A DNA stretch of 64,000 nucleotides, taken from assembly GCA_035505375.1 (NCBI GenBank), contig DATJQV010000016.1, positions 32,556-96,555 on the forward strand, written 5' to 3'. Below, piece by piece: positions 1-7,791 of this stretch (the stretch's first letter is position 1; each line of letters opens with the position of its first letter). Position numbers and translations under genes: made by a program. The stretch comes from a bacterium (GTDB lineage Bacteria > Hydrothermota > Tepidihabitantia > Tepidihabitantales > Tepidihabitantaceae). The notes below the pieces were generated by a model that saw nothing but the letters and a program-made list of their open reading frames with translations, searched no databases and was not told the DNA's origin.

Positions 1-1
1 C

Positions 2-589
2 TGGCGCAGCGTCGCGCCCCACGGCGGCATCGAATTCGAACTCGTACCCAACACGCTCATCCCGCGCGTCGGCCTCGATGCGAACGAAGTCAGCGCGGGC
101 CTGGGGGTACACAGGGAATGGGGCAAGATGGCCCTTGGTGTCGACTACGCATTCCTCCTGCACTACCGTTCCGGCTACACCCTCCCTCCGACCCACAAGC
201 TCGGCGTCTTTCTGACGTTCGCCGGGTACCGCGTCTGGATCGACGCTCAGCCGGCTGTCTTCCGCCCTAACCCCGAAGACAAGGAAAACGTGCTCTGGAT
301 GGACGTCCGGCTCAACCAGCGGGCGAATCCCAAACGCTGGCAGGTTCTGGTGAAGAACCAGTATGGTGAGGTGGTTCGCACGTTCAGCGGCTGGGACGCC
401 CCGCCGCTGCGCATGACCTGGGACGGCCTCGACGACGCCGGCCGCCTGGTGTCAGATGGCCGCTACAGCTACGACATCGTGGTCGTGGACCAGCGCAACT
501 GGCCGCTCCATTTCTCCGGCTCGCTGACCGACATCCGGACCGGCGGGCCCCGAGGCAAGCTGGAAGTCAAACCCAGGCAGCAGCAATGA
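2..589 (+). CDS. Outer-membrane beta-barrel protein with C-terminal FlgD-like domain (5' end cut by window)
   Basis: The frame is open from base 2, so the gene begins left of the window; the ATG at 128 is internal. The visible part has the alternating pattern of barrel strands (GLGV, ALGVDYAF, HKLGVFLTF), as in PorV/UPF0164-type outer-membrane proteins. It is followed by a FlgD-like Ig module (WQVLVKN, GEVVRTFSG, MTWDGLDDAGR, DGRYSYDIVV) and a basic Gln-rich tail. The stop overlaps the start of the TPR gene (ATGA), so it belongs to the same operon. In this lineage such barrels probably sit in the outer membrane and help surface protein export; that role is inference. Barrel plus FlgD-like module is well supported, the exact family is not. 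Confidence 0.7.
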   Translation, partial: WRSVAPHGGIEFELVPNTLIPRVGLDANEVSAGLGVHREWGKMALGVDYAFLLHYRSGYTLPPTHKLGVFLTFAGYRVWIDAQPAVFRPNPEDKENVLWMDVRLNQRANPKRWQVLVKNQYGEVVRTFSGWDAPPLRMTWDGLDDAGRLVSDGRYSYDIVVVDQRNWPLHFSGSLTDIRTGGPRGKLEVKPRQQQ

Positions 590-3189
590 GAAACAGGATT
601 CAAAGGGTCCAGTGTTCGGACGCTGGAATACTCAATTCCTCGATTCCCAGAATCCTCCTTCTGGCGCTTGCGGCTTTTGGCCTGCTTAACGCCGGAGCGC
701 TGTCACCGAGAGAGTCACGCCAACTGGCCGAACGCTACAACGCGGCTCAGGTCGCGGTCAGTCAACACGACTACGTCAAAGCGGGCGCGAATCTGGAAGA
801 ATTGGTCCATGATTTCGGGACCAGCGAGTTCGGCGACGAGCTTCGCTACGCGCTGGCCGAGACGTACTTCAACCGCGGTCAGTACGAGCGTGCCGCCGAC
901 ATCTTCGGTGACCTGCTCGAGAACCCGCACCACTCCTATATCCGACCCGAAGCGATGTACGGCGTGGCAATCTCGGACATGATGCTGGGCAATTTCCGGC
1001 AGGCGCAGCTTGCGATTGAGAAACTGTCAAAGCAGCAGGGCTACGACAAGGACGACCGCACCAACTTCGCGATCGGTGTGCTGCACTACTTCCTGAAGGA
1101 CTACGACCAGGCGATCGCGAATCTCAGCGGTCTTGAGATACCGGAGGCGAAGTTCTTCCTGGGCAAGGCCTACGCGTTGACCGGTCGGCCCTTACCCGCC
1201 ATCCTCAAGTTCAAGGAAGTCACCGACACGGTCCCGAACACGGAACTGGCAACGATGGCCCAGTTCGCCGCCGGCCAGGCTCTGTTCATGAACCATGACT
1301 ACGATGGCGCGGAGGCCAAGTTCCGGTTCTTCGTTGACAACTACAGCTACTCGCCGCTGGCCGACTATGCCGGCTATTTCCTCGGCTGCGCCCTTATCGC
1401 CAAGAAGCAGTATTCCGCAGCGATCGAACGCCTCACGCCGCTCACGCGTAACGCCAACAACCTGCTGGCCGCACACGCCAACTACTTCATCGGCTATGCG
1501 GACTTGGCGTTGAACCAGGCCCAGCCTGCGGTCGAGCGTTTCCAGCGCATCCGCGCGAGCTACTCACGGACGCGTGTCGCCAACTACGCCGACCTGCAGC
1601 TTTCCCGTGCCATCCTCGCCAAGACGGACACGGCTCAGGCGCTGCTCGCCACCAGCCAGTTGGCGGCCGTGTTCAAGAGCGGTGACCTCTCAGGCATCGG
1701 CAACTACATGTCTGGGGTCATCTACTACCAGTTGGCACAGTACGACAACGCCACCCGGCAGTTCGAGGCCATCCTCGTCAGCCACGCCGCCACTGCCCTG
1801 CGCGAGCCGGCGTGCGCGATGCTGCTCCTGTCCCTGAACAACTCCGGCCAGTACGAAAAGGGAGTGGCGCTGGGCACGAAATACGTCGCCGACTACCCGA
1901 ACGACACCACCGAGTGGCGGGCCAAGACGCTCTACTTCCTGGCCGACGGCCTCTACTACGACCACAAATACAGCGACGCCGATGCCTACTACCAGCAGGC
2001 CTACGCTCATCCGGCGGCTTCCGATATCGCCGTCTATGCACGGCTCGGCCGCTGCTACAGCCTCTATCACCTCGGCCGGCTGGACGAAGCCATCCGCGGC
2101 TTCAAGGGACTGCTCACCGCGCGCCTTACCGACACGCTCTTCACCGTCAGCGCCTATCTCGGCTATGGCTATTCGCTCTTCAACCAGAAAGAGTACCTCA
2201 AGGCGCTCGACGTGTTCGAGCCGCTGTACAAGACCTTCCCGAAACAGGCAACCGCCGCGGTACCTGCCTATTTCTATGCCGGGTACAGCTACTACCAGCT
2301 CGGCTACTACGGACAGGCGGTAGACGCCTGGAGCGAACTCATCAACCGATTCCCGACCGACAGTGTCAAGACGCCGGAAGCGGCTTTCCGCACCGGCGAC
2401 ACGTATTTCAAGGCGCTTGACTACGACAAGGCGGTCGGCGTCTTCAACTTCGTCGTGGAGCGCTTCCCCTTCTCCCAGTTCGGTGCGCCTTCGCAAGCGT
2501 TAATCGCCCAGTGCTTCTACAACCGGAAGCAATACCTCGACGCGGTCCGCGAGTACCAAAAGTTCCTCGACCTCTACCCCACTGACGCGCAGGCCGTCAG
2601 CGTTCGCAAAGGCCTGGAGACGAGCTACTACCTCGCCGGCCAGGAAGACTCCGCGATCATGGAGGACTTCCTCAGGCGCTTCCCGCAGTCGGAAATGGCG
2701 GCGGATGGCGGGTACAGCAAGGGCAAATCGCTGTTCGACGCCGGCAAATACGAACAGGCCATCGCCGAACTCCAGAAGGTCGTGGTCAACTTCCCAGGGT
2801 CAACCACTGCCGCCGACGCCCAGCTCCTTACCGCCGAGGCCTACGCGGGAATGAAGCACTGGCCCGACGCGGTGCAGGCGTACCAGAAATTCCTCGACTA
2901 CTTCCCCAAACACGAACAGCGCGCCGGTGCCACCTTCAACCTTGCCACCGCCTTTTTCAACTCCGGCGACTACAAGCAGAGCATCAAATACTTCCAGCTC
3001 GTCATCGACTCATTCCCGCAATCCGAATACATTGAGAGTGCCCGCAAGAATGTAGACATCTGTCAGAAGCGACTCGGGGCGGACCAGTCGGAGGGTGGGA
3101 CGACGACACCACAGGCTGCCCAGCCTGCCCCGACGAGCCGGGCCGTTGCGCCGAAGCCGGCCCCAAACAAAGGAGACCAGAAGCAATGA
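586..3189 (+). CDS. Large tetratricopeptide-repeat periplasmic protein
   Basis: This 867-residue protein has an N-terminal hydrophobic signal (about residues 20-40, PRILLLALAAFGLL) and then continuous TPR-like helical repeats to about residue 820. Typical repeats contain Y-x-x-A or F-x-x-G spacing with FP and DY turns such as DYDQAIANL, YEQAIAEL and YKQSIKYFQLVI. The last 40 residues are rich in Pro, Ala, Thr and Lys. It resembles YbgF/CpoB or BamD-like TPR proteins in type but is far longer. It overlaps both neighbours by ATGA and lies directly upstream of a Tol/Exb motor, so a scaffold between inner and outer membrane is a reasonable inference. No catalytic motif is visible. Confidence 0.85.
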   Translation: MRNRIQRVQCSDAGILNSSIPRILLLALAAFGLLNAGALSPRESRQLAERYNAAQVAVSQHDYVKAGANLEELVHDFGTSEFGDELRYALAETYFNRGQYERAADIFGDLLENPHHSYIRPEAMYGVAISDMMLGNFRQAQLAIEKLSKQQGYDKDDRTNFAIGVLHYFLKDYDQAIANLSGLEIPEAKFFLGKAYALTGRPLPAILKFKEVTDTVPNTELATMAQFAAGQALFMNHDYDGAEAKFRFFVDNYSYSPLADYAGYFLGCALIAKKQYSAAIERLTPLTRNANNLLAAHANYFIGYADLALNQAQPAVERFQRIRASYSRTRVANYADLQLSRAILAKTDTAQALLATSQLAAVFKSGDLSGIGNYMSGVIYYQLAQYDNATRQFEAILVSHAATALREPACAMLLLSLNNSGQYEKGVALGTKYVADYPNDTTEWRAKTLYFLADGLYYDHKYSDADAYYQQAYAHPAASDIAVYARLGRCYSLYHLGRLDEAIRGFKGLLTARLTDTLFTVSAYLGYGYSLFNQKEYLKALDVFEPLYKTFPKQATAAVPAYFYAGYSYYQLGYYGQAVDAWSELINRFPTDSVKTPEAAFRTGDTYFKALDYDKAVGVFNFVVERFPFSQFGAPSQALIAQCFYNRKQYLDAVREYQKFLDLYPTDAQAVSVRKGLETSYYLAGQEDSAIMEDFLRRFPQSEMAADGGYSKGKSLFDAGKYEQAIAELQKVVVNFPGSTTAADAQLLTAEAYAGMKHWPDAVQAYQKFLDYFPKHEQRAGATFNLATAFFNSGDYKQSIKYFQLVIDSFPQSEYIESARKNVDICQKRLGADQSEGGTTTPQAAQPAPTSRAVAPKPAPNKGDQKQ

Positions 3190-3899
3190 TTCTCGGACAG
3201 AGCCTGATGACGATATTCCGACACAGTTGGGTCATGGTTACCCTGCTTATCGCCTCCATCGCTGCGCTGACTTTGATCGTCGAGCGCCTCTGGTATTTCT
3301 CCCGCAATCGCTTCAACTCCAGCAAAGGCTTGATTGAGCTACGCCGATTGCTGACCAGTTCTACGCCGGCCGATGCCCTGAACTGGGCGCACAGCCAAAA
3401 GAACCCGATGGGCCGACTGTTCACGGTCGCGCTCGAGAATGATACGCTACCCGGAGATGAACTGTCCGACCTCCTCTACAGCCTCATCCTAGAGGAACGT
3501 CTCCGGTTCGAGCGCCTGGTCGGCGGCGTGGGTTCACTGGCAAATGTCGCCACGTTGCTGGGTCTGCTCGGAACTGTCACCGGTCTCATTCGCTCGTTCG
3601 GCAATATCGCGGCCACCGGGTCGGGTGGACCTGCAGTGGTGTCGGGCGGCATCGCGGAAGCACTGGTGGCAACGGCATTCGGCCTGTCCATCGGCATCCC
3701 GACCCTGTTCATGTACAACTACTTCACCAAGAAGGCTGGTGATGTGACCATTGCCTTGGAGAGCACGTCGGATCGGCTGATTGTCATGTTCGCCCGTATG
3801 CGTGACCGTGCCGGTGCGGAAGCGCCGACCGCAGAGCCCACCGCGCCACGCTCGGGTCGGCCGAAGCCGACGACCGACGATTCATCCTGGAGATTCTGA
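3186..3899 (+). CDS. MotA/TolQ/ExbB proton channel family protein
   Basis: This 237-residue protein has the family layout: an N-terminal transmembrane helix (about 13-33, VMVTLLIASIAALTLIVERL), a cytoplasmic segment, and two later helices. The second is in the conserved stretch NVATLLGLLGTVTGLIRSF and the third is near GGIAEALVATAFGLSIGIP. These are hallmark ExbB/TolQ motifs. The C-terminal 30 residues are Pro/Arg-rich and cytoplasmic. ExbB/TolQ proteins form an inner-membrane pentamer that turns proton flow into force on TonB or TolA. Overlaps with the genes on both sides (ATGA, TGATG) and the two ExbD genes downstream support one motor operon. Confidence 0.93.
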   Translation: MILGQSLMTIFRHSWVMVTLLIASIAALTLIVERLWYFSRNRFNSSKGLIELRRLLTSSTPADALNWAHSQKNPMGRLFTVALENDTLPGDELSDLLYSLILEERLRFERLVGGVGSLANVATLLGLLGTVTGLIRSFGNIAATGSGGPAVVSGGIAEALVATAFGLSIGIPTLFMYNYFTKKAGDVTIALESTSDRLIVMFARMRDRAGAEAPTAEPTAPRSGRPKPTTDDSSWRF

Positions 3900-4312
3900 T
3901 GCGCAGGCGGCCCGAGCGACATCACTCCGGTGAGTTGATATTGACTTCGCTCGTGGACATAGCCCTGTGTCTCGTTCTCGGGTTTCTCATAGCGATGCCC
4001 CTCTTCTTCGAGACCGGCATCTTCGTGTCCGCGCCGGGCGTCGCGCTCGCCAGCAGCGGCGAGCAGGGTTCGGACATCAAGGCGCAGATCTTCCTGACGA
4101 ACGACGGGCGGGTCCTTCTCAATGAATCCGAGGTGTCTATGGCGCAGCTCACCGACCTGTTACCCAAACTGCTGGACCGAAGTCGGGAGAGACGCGTGGT
4201 CGTTGCCACCGAAGACCAGGTAGTATACGACAAGGTCATGCAGGTCCTGGACCTGGCCAAGCAGTCGGGCGCAGCCGACCTTGCCTTGTTGCGCACCCGG
4301 AGCGCACCGTGA
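3899..4312 (+). CDS. ExbD/TolR family protein, copy 1 (proton-carrying Asp present)
   Basis: At 137 residues this is standard ExbD/TolR size: a short basic cytoplasmic N-terminus, one transmembrane helix (about 15-37) and a periplasmic domain ending in VMQVLDLAKQSGAADLAL. The helix contains LTSLVDIALCLVLGF, whose Asp is at the position of the essential proton-accepting Asp of ExbD. The start overlaps the ExbB stop (TGATG). It works with the upstream channel protein at the inner membrane. The second ExbD gene downstream lacks this Asp, so this copy is probably the functional proton path. Confidence 0.9.
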   Translation: MRRRPERHHSGELILTSLVDIALCLVLGFLIAMPLFFETGIFVSAPGVALASSGEQGSDIKAQIFLTNDGRVLLNESEVSMAQLTDLLPKLLDRSRERRVVVATEDQVVYDKVMQVLDLAKQSGAADLALLRTRSAP

Positions 4313-4704
4313 AGGGCGTAGCCAACATCGATATCCTGCCGCTGGCGGCAGTGGCACTCGTGCTGGTGCTCATCATGATGGTGGTGTCACCGCTGGTCGT
4401 CTCCCGTAACAGCACCCCGGTAGACCTGCCGCAGACCCACACCTCCGAGCGCAAGGTGGAGAACGACCTTACGATCACCTATACGGTTGACGGAAGGCTG
4501 CTCGCTGACGACAAACCGGTCGCCTCCCTTTCCGAACTCGAGAACATAATCCAGGCGCAACTGGCCAGGGACCCCTACATTCTGGTAGTCATCCGTGCCG
4601 ACAAAGAATGCCTGCACGCCCGAGTGCTTGACATACTGGCCACGGCCCGGCATGCCGGCGCCCTGCGCATTGCCTGCGCGACCCGGAAGTACCGGGAAGG
4701 GTAG
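4309..4704 (+). CDS. ExbD/TolR family protein, copy 2 (lacks the conserved Asp)
   Basis: This 131-residue protein has the same architecture as copy 1: one N-terminal transmembrane helix and a periplasmic domain ending VLDILATARHAGALRIA. It starts at a GTG overlapping the previous stop. In the helix the usual P-L-V-D motif reads P-L-A-A (ILPLAAVALVLVLIMM), so the Asp needed for proton transfer in characterised ExbD/TolR proteins is Ala. It may be a structural partner that makes a heterodimer with copy 1. The fold assignment is firm; the partner role is inference. Confidence 0.87.
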   Translation: MKGVANIDILPLAAVALVLVLIMMVVSPLVVSRNSTPVDLPQTHTSERKVENDLTITYTVDGRLLADDKPVASLSELENIIQAQLARDPYILVVIRADKECLHARVLDILATARHAGALRIACATRKYREG

Positions 4705-4709
4705 CAGCC

Positions 4710-5648
4710 ATGTTCGAGGAACGGACTGTACTTCGGACCAACATGTCGCTTGTGATCGCGGTCGCCATCCACATCGCCGGGATACTGCTCCTGTCGCGAC
4801 CGGCGGCTCATGTCGATTCGGCCGCAGACCTACAAGAGGTCAGTTTCATGGACGTCACCTACCGCCCGGAAGTCGCAAAGGTACTCCCGAGGTCAGCGAT
4901 ACCGGGTGGCGGCGGGGGCGCAGCCCAAGGCGCCCCGGCGGATTTCGGAGCCGGCGCACCTGCCTACGGCTCAAGCAGTGGCGGAGAGTCCAGTCCCATC
5001 GACATGAGTGCGGCAATGGCAAGGGACAACTCCCAGGCGCAGATCAACATGAACCGTTATGACCTCGATCGCGGCTCTGGGATGGACGTGATCAGGCTGG
5101 GTGGAACCAGCACGACAAAGTCCACCGATGAGATCCTGGCGCAGCCGAAGGTTGAGCTGGCTCGCGGTTTGGCTCATGGCGGTGGAAGCGGAGGTGCAGG
5201 GGCATACGGATTACGCGGGATGCCCGGAGTGCCACAGCCTCAGGCAGAACTGACTATCGAACACCGCGAGCTTGCGAAGCCGGCCGCCGCCGCCCTGCCC
5301 GCAACCGCGGCCGAGGATTTGCCCAAAGTCACGGCGCCGATGTCCCGCGGCACGAACTTTGCGATTGCCGGCCCCATTTCCCAGCGTGCGATCACCCGAA
5401 AGGTCGTGCCGAACTATCCAAAGTGGGCGCTTGACCGTCGAGTGTCAGGTACAGTTGTCGTACGTGTCTGGGTACAACCCGACGGCCAGGTCAAGGGCGC
5501 GCCCACCGTCGAGTCGAGCTCGGGCTATCCGGACCTCGACGAAGTGGTTGTGGACGCCCTGCGCGGATGGGTGTTTGCGCCACTCGGCTCAGGAGTCACG
5601 GCTGAAGACCAGTGGGGAGTAATAACGTTCAAGTTCATGCTTGCCTAA
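4710..5648 (+). CDS. TonB-like energy transducer
   Basis: This 312-residue protein has one N-terminal membrane anchor (about 12-29, MSLVIAVAIHIAGILLL), a long flexible periplasmic part with two Gly-rich stretches (about 62-92 and 152-172), and a C-terminal TonB domain from about 225. That domain shows VPNYPKWALDRRVSGTVVV, VWVQPDGQVKG, SGYPDLDEVVVDALRGWVF and a final FKFML strand. TonB/TolA proteins carry force from ExbB/ExbD to outer-membrane partners. It begins 5 nt after the second exbD and ends inside the next gene. Whether its partner is a TonB-dependent receptor or a Tol/Pal-like protein cannot be told; no receptor gene is in the window. Confidence 0.88.
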   Translation: MFEERTVLRTNMSLVIAVAIHIAGILLLSRPAAHVDSAADLQEVSFMDVTYRPEVAKVLPRSAIPGGGGGAAQGAPADFGAGAPAYGSSSGGESSPIDMSAAMARDNSQAQINMNRYDLDRGSGMDVIRLGGTSTTKSTDEILAQPKVELARGLAHGGGSGGAGAYGLRGMPGVPQPQAELTIEHRELAKPAAAALPATAAEDLPKVTAPMSRGTNFAIAGPISQRAITRKVVPNYPKWALDRRVSGTVVVRVWVQPDGQVKGAPTVESSSGYPDLDEVVVDALRGWVFAPLGSGVTAEDQWGVITFKFMLA

Positions 5649-6579
5649 CATTATGTCGCTACTGATTGCCCTTCTGCTGTTTTCCCGAACGTTGGCTCCG
5701 GCACAAGCCGGTGCCGACGCGGCGGTCCAGCGGTCTGACACGACCGAGACCCGTCCGGCCAAGAACTCTGACCAGCATGCGATCGGCGAAGAGGTCATAA
5801 AGGGGCAGACCGCAGTCAATATCCAGGACGTGAAGCCCTACTTCCCGCCTCAGATTGACCCGTACTCGCCGGTCAACGAGCTACTGGTTCCGGCAAGCTA
5901 CGTGCTCGACGAAGGGCTCTACCATTCGGTCGACTCGGTCACCGTCCCCCGGCACTTCGCGCTCTCATCCTACCTGCGCGTCCCGACGGAGCGGGACTTC
6001 ATCTATGGCGACATGATGGTTTTCCTCCCGAACTTTGAGGATCGCGTCGTCAACTGGGACCTGGTCGTGTCGAACTCACTGGGCGAGACAGTGCGCCGTA
6101 TCGCCCGCAACGGCCAGCCGCCTGCGGTCCTCAACTGGGACGGCAAGACCGACGCGGGTGAGCCGATCGCTCCCGGGGAAGTATACAGCTTCACGTTCAA
6201 TGCCTATGACGCGCAAGGCAACCAAACGCGGATTCCCGGCACGCCTCAGCGCGTCAACGGCATCGTGCAACAGGTGGGCGATGAGTACGTCGTCTCGATC
6301 GCCGCCGACCAGATCTTCGCCGAGGATGGCGCGCAGTTGCTGGAACAGGCGGCCCCTCGCCTCGACGAAGCAGCCAACGTCGTCAAAGAGAAATTCCAGA
6401 AACAGGTTCTGGTCTATGTGTACAGCGAGCAGGAGCGACTCTCGGCTGACCGCTGCCGCGTGATCGAGTCCGAACTCGGCCGCCGGGTCGTGCTGCCGGC
6501 AGGAGCTCTCGATGTCGTCCCCAAATTCGTGCCGGGCCTGCAGCCGAAGCTCTCCAAAATCGAAATCCACGTCCTCTAG
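5641..6579 (+). CDS. Exported FlgD/OmpA-like protein at the end of the TonB operon
   Basis: The frame can start at TTG 5641, overlapping the tonB stop, or at ATG 5653; both keep the signal peptide (SLLIALLLFSRTLAPAQAG). Residues about 110-205 form a FlgD-like Ig module (NWDLVVSNSLGETVRRI, LNWDGKTDAGEPIAPGEVYS). The C-terminal 100 residues (FAEDGAQLLEQAAPRLDEAANVV, with QVLVYVYSE and PKLSKIEIHV strands) resemble a peptidoglycan-binding OmpA/Pal-type domain. By position it could take the place of Pal in a Tol-Pal arrangement; that is inference. The OmpA likeness is moderate, because the usual NxxLSxxRA motif is seen only as ERLSADRCRVIESEL. Confidence 0.75.
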   Translation: MPNIMSLLIALLLFSRTLAPAQAGADAAVQRSDTTETRPAKNSDQHAIGEEVIKGQTAVNIQDVKPYFPPQIDPYSPVNELLVPASYVLDEGLYHSVDSVTVPRHFALSSYLRVPTERDFIYGDMMVFLPNFEDRVVNWDLVVSNSLGETVRRIARNGQPPAVLNWDGKTDAGEPIAPGEVYSFTFNAYDAQGNQTRIPGTPQRVNGIVQQVGDEYVVSIAADQIFAEDGAQLLEQAAPRLDEAANVVKEKFQKQVLVYVYSEQERLSADRCRVIESELGRRVVLPAGALDVVPKFVPGLQPKLSKIEIHVL

Positions 6580-6629
6580 CCCGAACCGGGACGGACCGTA
6601 ATCCAGAAGTCGGTGTGTGCCCGCCTGAA

Positions 6630-6657
6630 TTGACGAATCGGCGCTCCCGACTATGAT
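6630..6657 (+). promoter_or_regulatory. Sigma70-type promoter of fabH
   Basis: The -35 is TTGACG at 6630-6635, the spacer is 16 nt and the -10 is TATGAT at 6652-6657. The ATG at 6653 lies inside the -10 box and cannot be the translation start from this promoter. The next in-frame ATG, at 6665, is 7 nt after the -10, which suggests a leaderless mRNA. Confidence 0.7.
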
Positions 6658-6664
6658 TAGCGGA

Positions 6665-7702
6665 ATGAACAAAACTGCGGCGCAAGAATCACCACTTGCT
6701 TCACCATGCCCGAGTCACCCGCTCTCAGCCGTCATCGCCGGTACCGGTTCCCACGTCCCGGAGCGCGTGCTGACGAACGCAGACCTTGAGAAGATGGTCG
6801 ACACGTCCGACCAGTGGATAACCGAACGCACCGGGATGAAGGAACGTCACATCGCCGCGCCCGGAGAGGCCGCGTCAGACCTTGCCATGGTCGCGTGCGA
6901 GAAAGCCCTGGCGGAAGCAAACGTCAAGCCCGAGGAAATTGACCTCATTGTCGTCGGTACCGTAACTGGAGACATGCCGTTTCCTTCGACTGCCTGCGTT
7001 CTGCAGCAGCGGCTCGGTGCGAGGCACGCCGCCGCGTTCGACGTGAGCGCCGGCTGCACCGGCTTCATCTATGCGATCAGCGTCGCCCGGCAGTTTGTGT
7101 CTACCGGCGTCTACCGAACAGTCCTGGTGGTTGGCGTCGAGGTGCTAAGCAAGATCACCGACTGGACCGACCGTTCCACCTGTGTCCTGTTCGGGGACGC
7201 GGCCGGCGCGGCCGTGCTGAAGGCCAGCGAAGAACCGGGCACCGGCATCCTTGGTACTTACCTGGCTGCCGATGGGACCGGAGGCGAGCACCTGTACATG
7301 CCGGGCGGGGGTTCGCGCAATCCGGCAACCGTAGAAACCGTGCAGCAGCGTCTGCACACCTGCAAGATGAACGGCAACGCCATCTTCAAAGTCGCAGTCC
7401 GCAGCATGGCGAAGACGGTCACCCAGTTGCTCCACCAGACCGGGCTGCATGCCGATGACCTGACGCTGCTCATCCCCCACCAGGCCAACCTGCGTATCAT
7501 TGAGGCGACCACCAAGCTGCTGAAGTTCCCGCCGGAACGTACGTTCGTCAACATCGCGAAGTACGGCAACACCTCGTCGGCTACCACCATTGTCGCTCTG
7601 GACGAGGCCCGCAAGGCCGGCAGGGTCCATCCCGGCGATGTTGTCATGCTGGTCGCATTCGGCGCCGGCCTCACCTGGGGCGGCGTCCTCATTCGCTTCT
7701 AG
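6665..7702 (+). CDS. fabH: Beta-ketoacyl-ACP synthase III
   Basis: FabH condenses acetyl-CoA with malonyl-ACP to start fatty acid synthesis. The catalytic triad is visible: Cys in VSAGCTGF (residue 131 from this start), His in LLIPHQANLRI (272) and Asn in KYGNTSSATT (302). The N-terminal AGTGSHVPERVLTN, the W in TSDQWITERTGM and the C-terminal GAGLTWGGVLIRF are also typical. I prefer ATG 6665 because ATG 6653 is inside the -10 box. Residues 1-20 are an extra stretch before the conserved fold. The gene stands alone, converging on the DUF2723 gene. Confidence 0.96.
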   Translation: MNKTAAQESPLASPCPSHPLSAVIAGTGSHVPERVLTNADLEKMVDTSDQWITERTGMKERHIAAPGEAASDLAMVACEKALAEANVKPEEIDLIVVGTVTGDMPFPSTACVLQQRLGARHAAAFDVSAGCTGFIYAISVARQFVSTGVYRTVLVVGVEVLSKITDWTDRSTCVLFGDAAGAAVLKASEEPGTGILGTYLAADGTGGEHLYMPGGGSRNPATVETVQQRLHTCKMNGNAIFKVAVRSMAKTVTQLLHQTGLHADDLTLLIPHQANLRIIEATTKLLKFPPERTFVNIAKYGNTSSATTIVALDEARKAGRVHPGDVVMLVAFGAGLTWGGVLIRF

Positions 7703-7720
7703 CGCACAAACAGAATCAGA

Positions 7721-7748
7721 GGACTCCGGCAATCCGGAGGTCCGGAGT
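7721..7748. terminator. Hairpin between converging fabH and DUF2723 genes
   Basis: GGACTCCGG at 7721-7729 can pair with CCGGAGGTCC at 7734-7743, or ACTCCGG with CCGGAGT at 7742-7748. There is no T run, so this is a weak, possibly bidirectional terminator. It also shares the CCGGA centre of the palindromic word repeats seen elsewhere in the window. Confidence 0.4.
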
Positions 7749-7791
7749 CATGACCAGGGTCGCGGATTCCCAACCCCCGCGCGTCTTCGTA

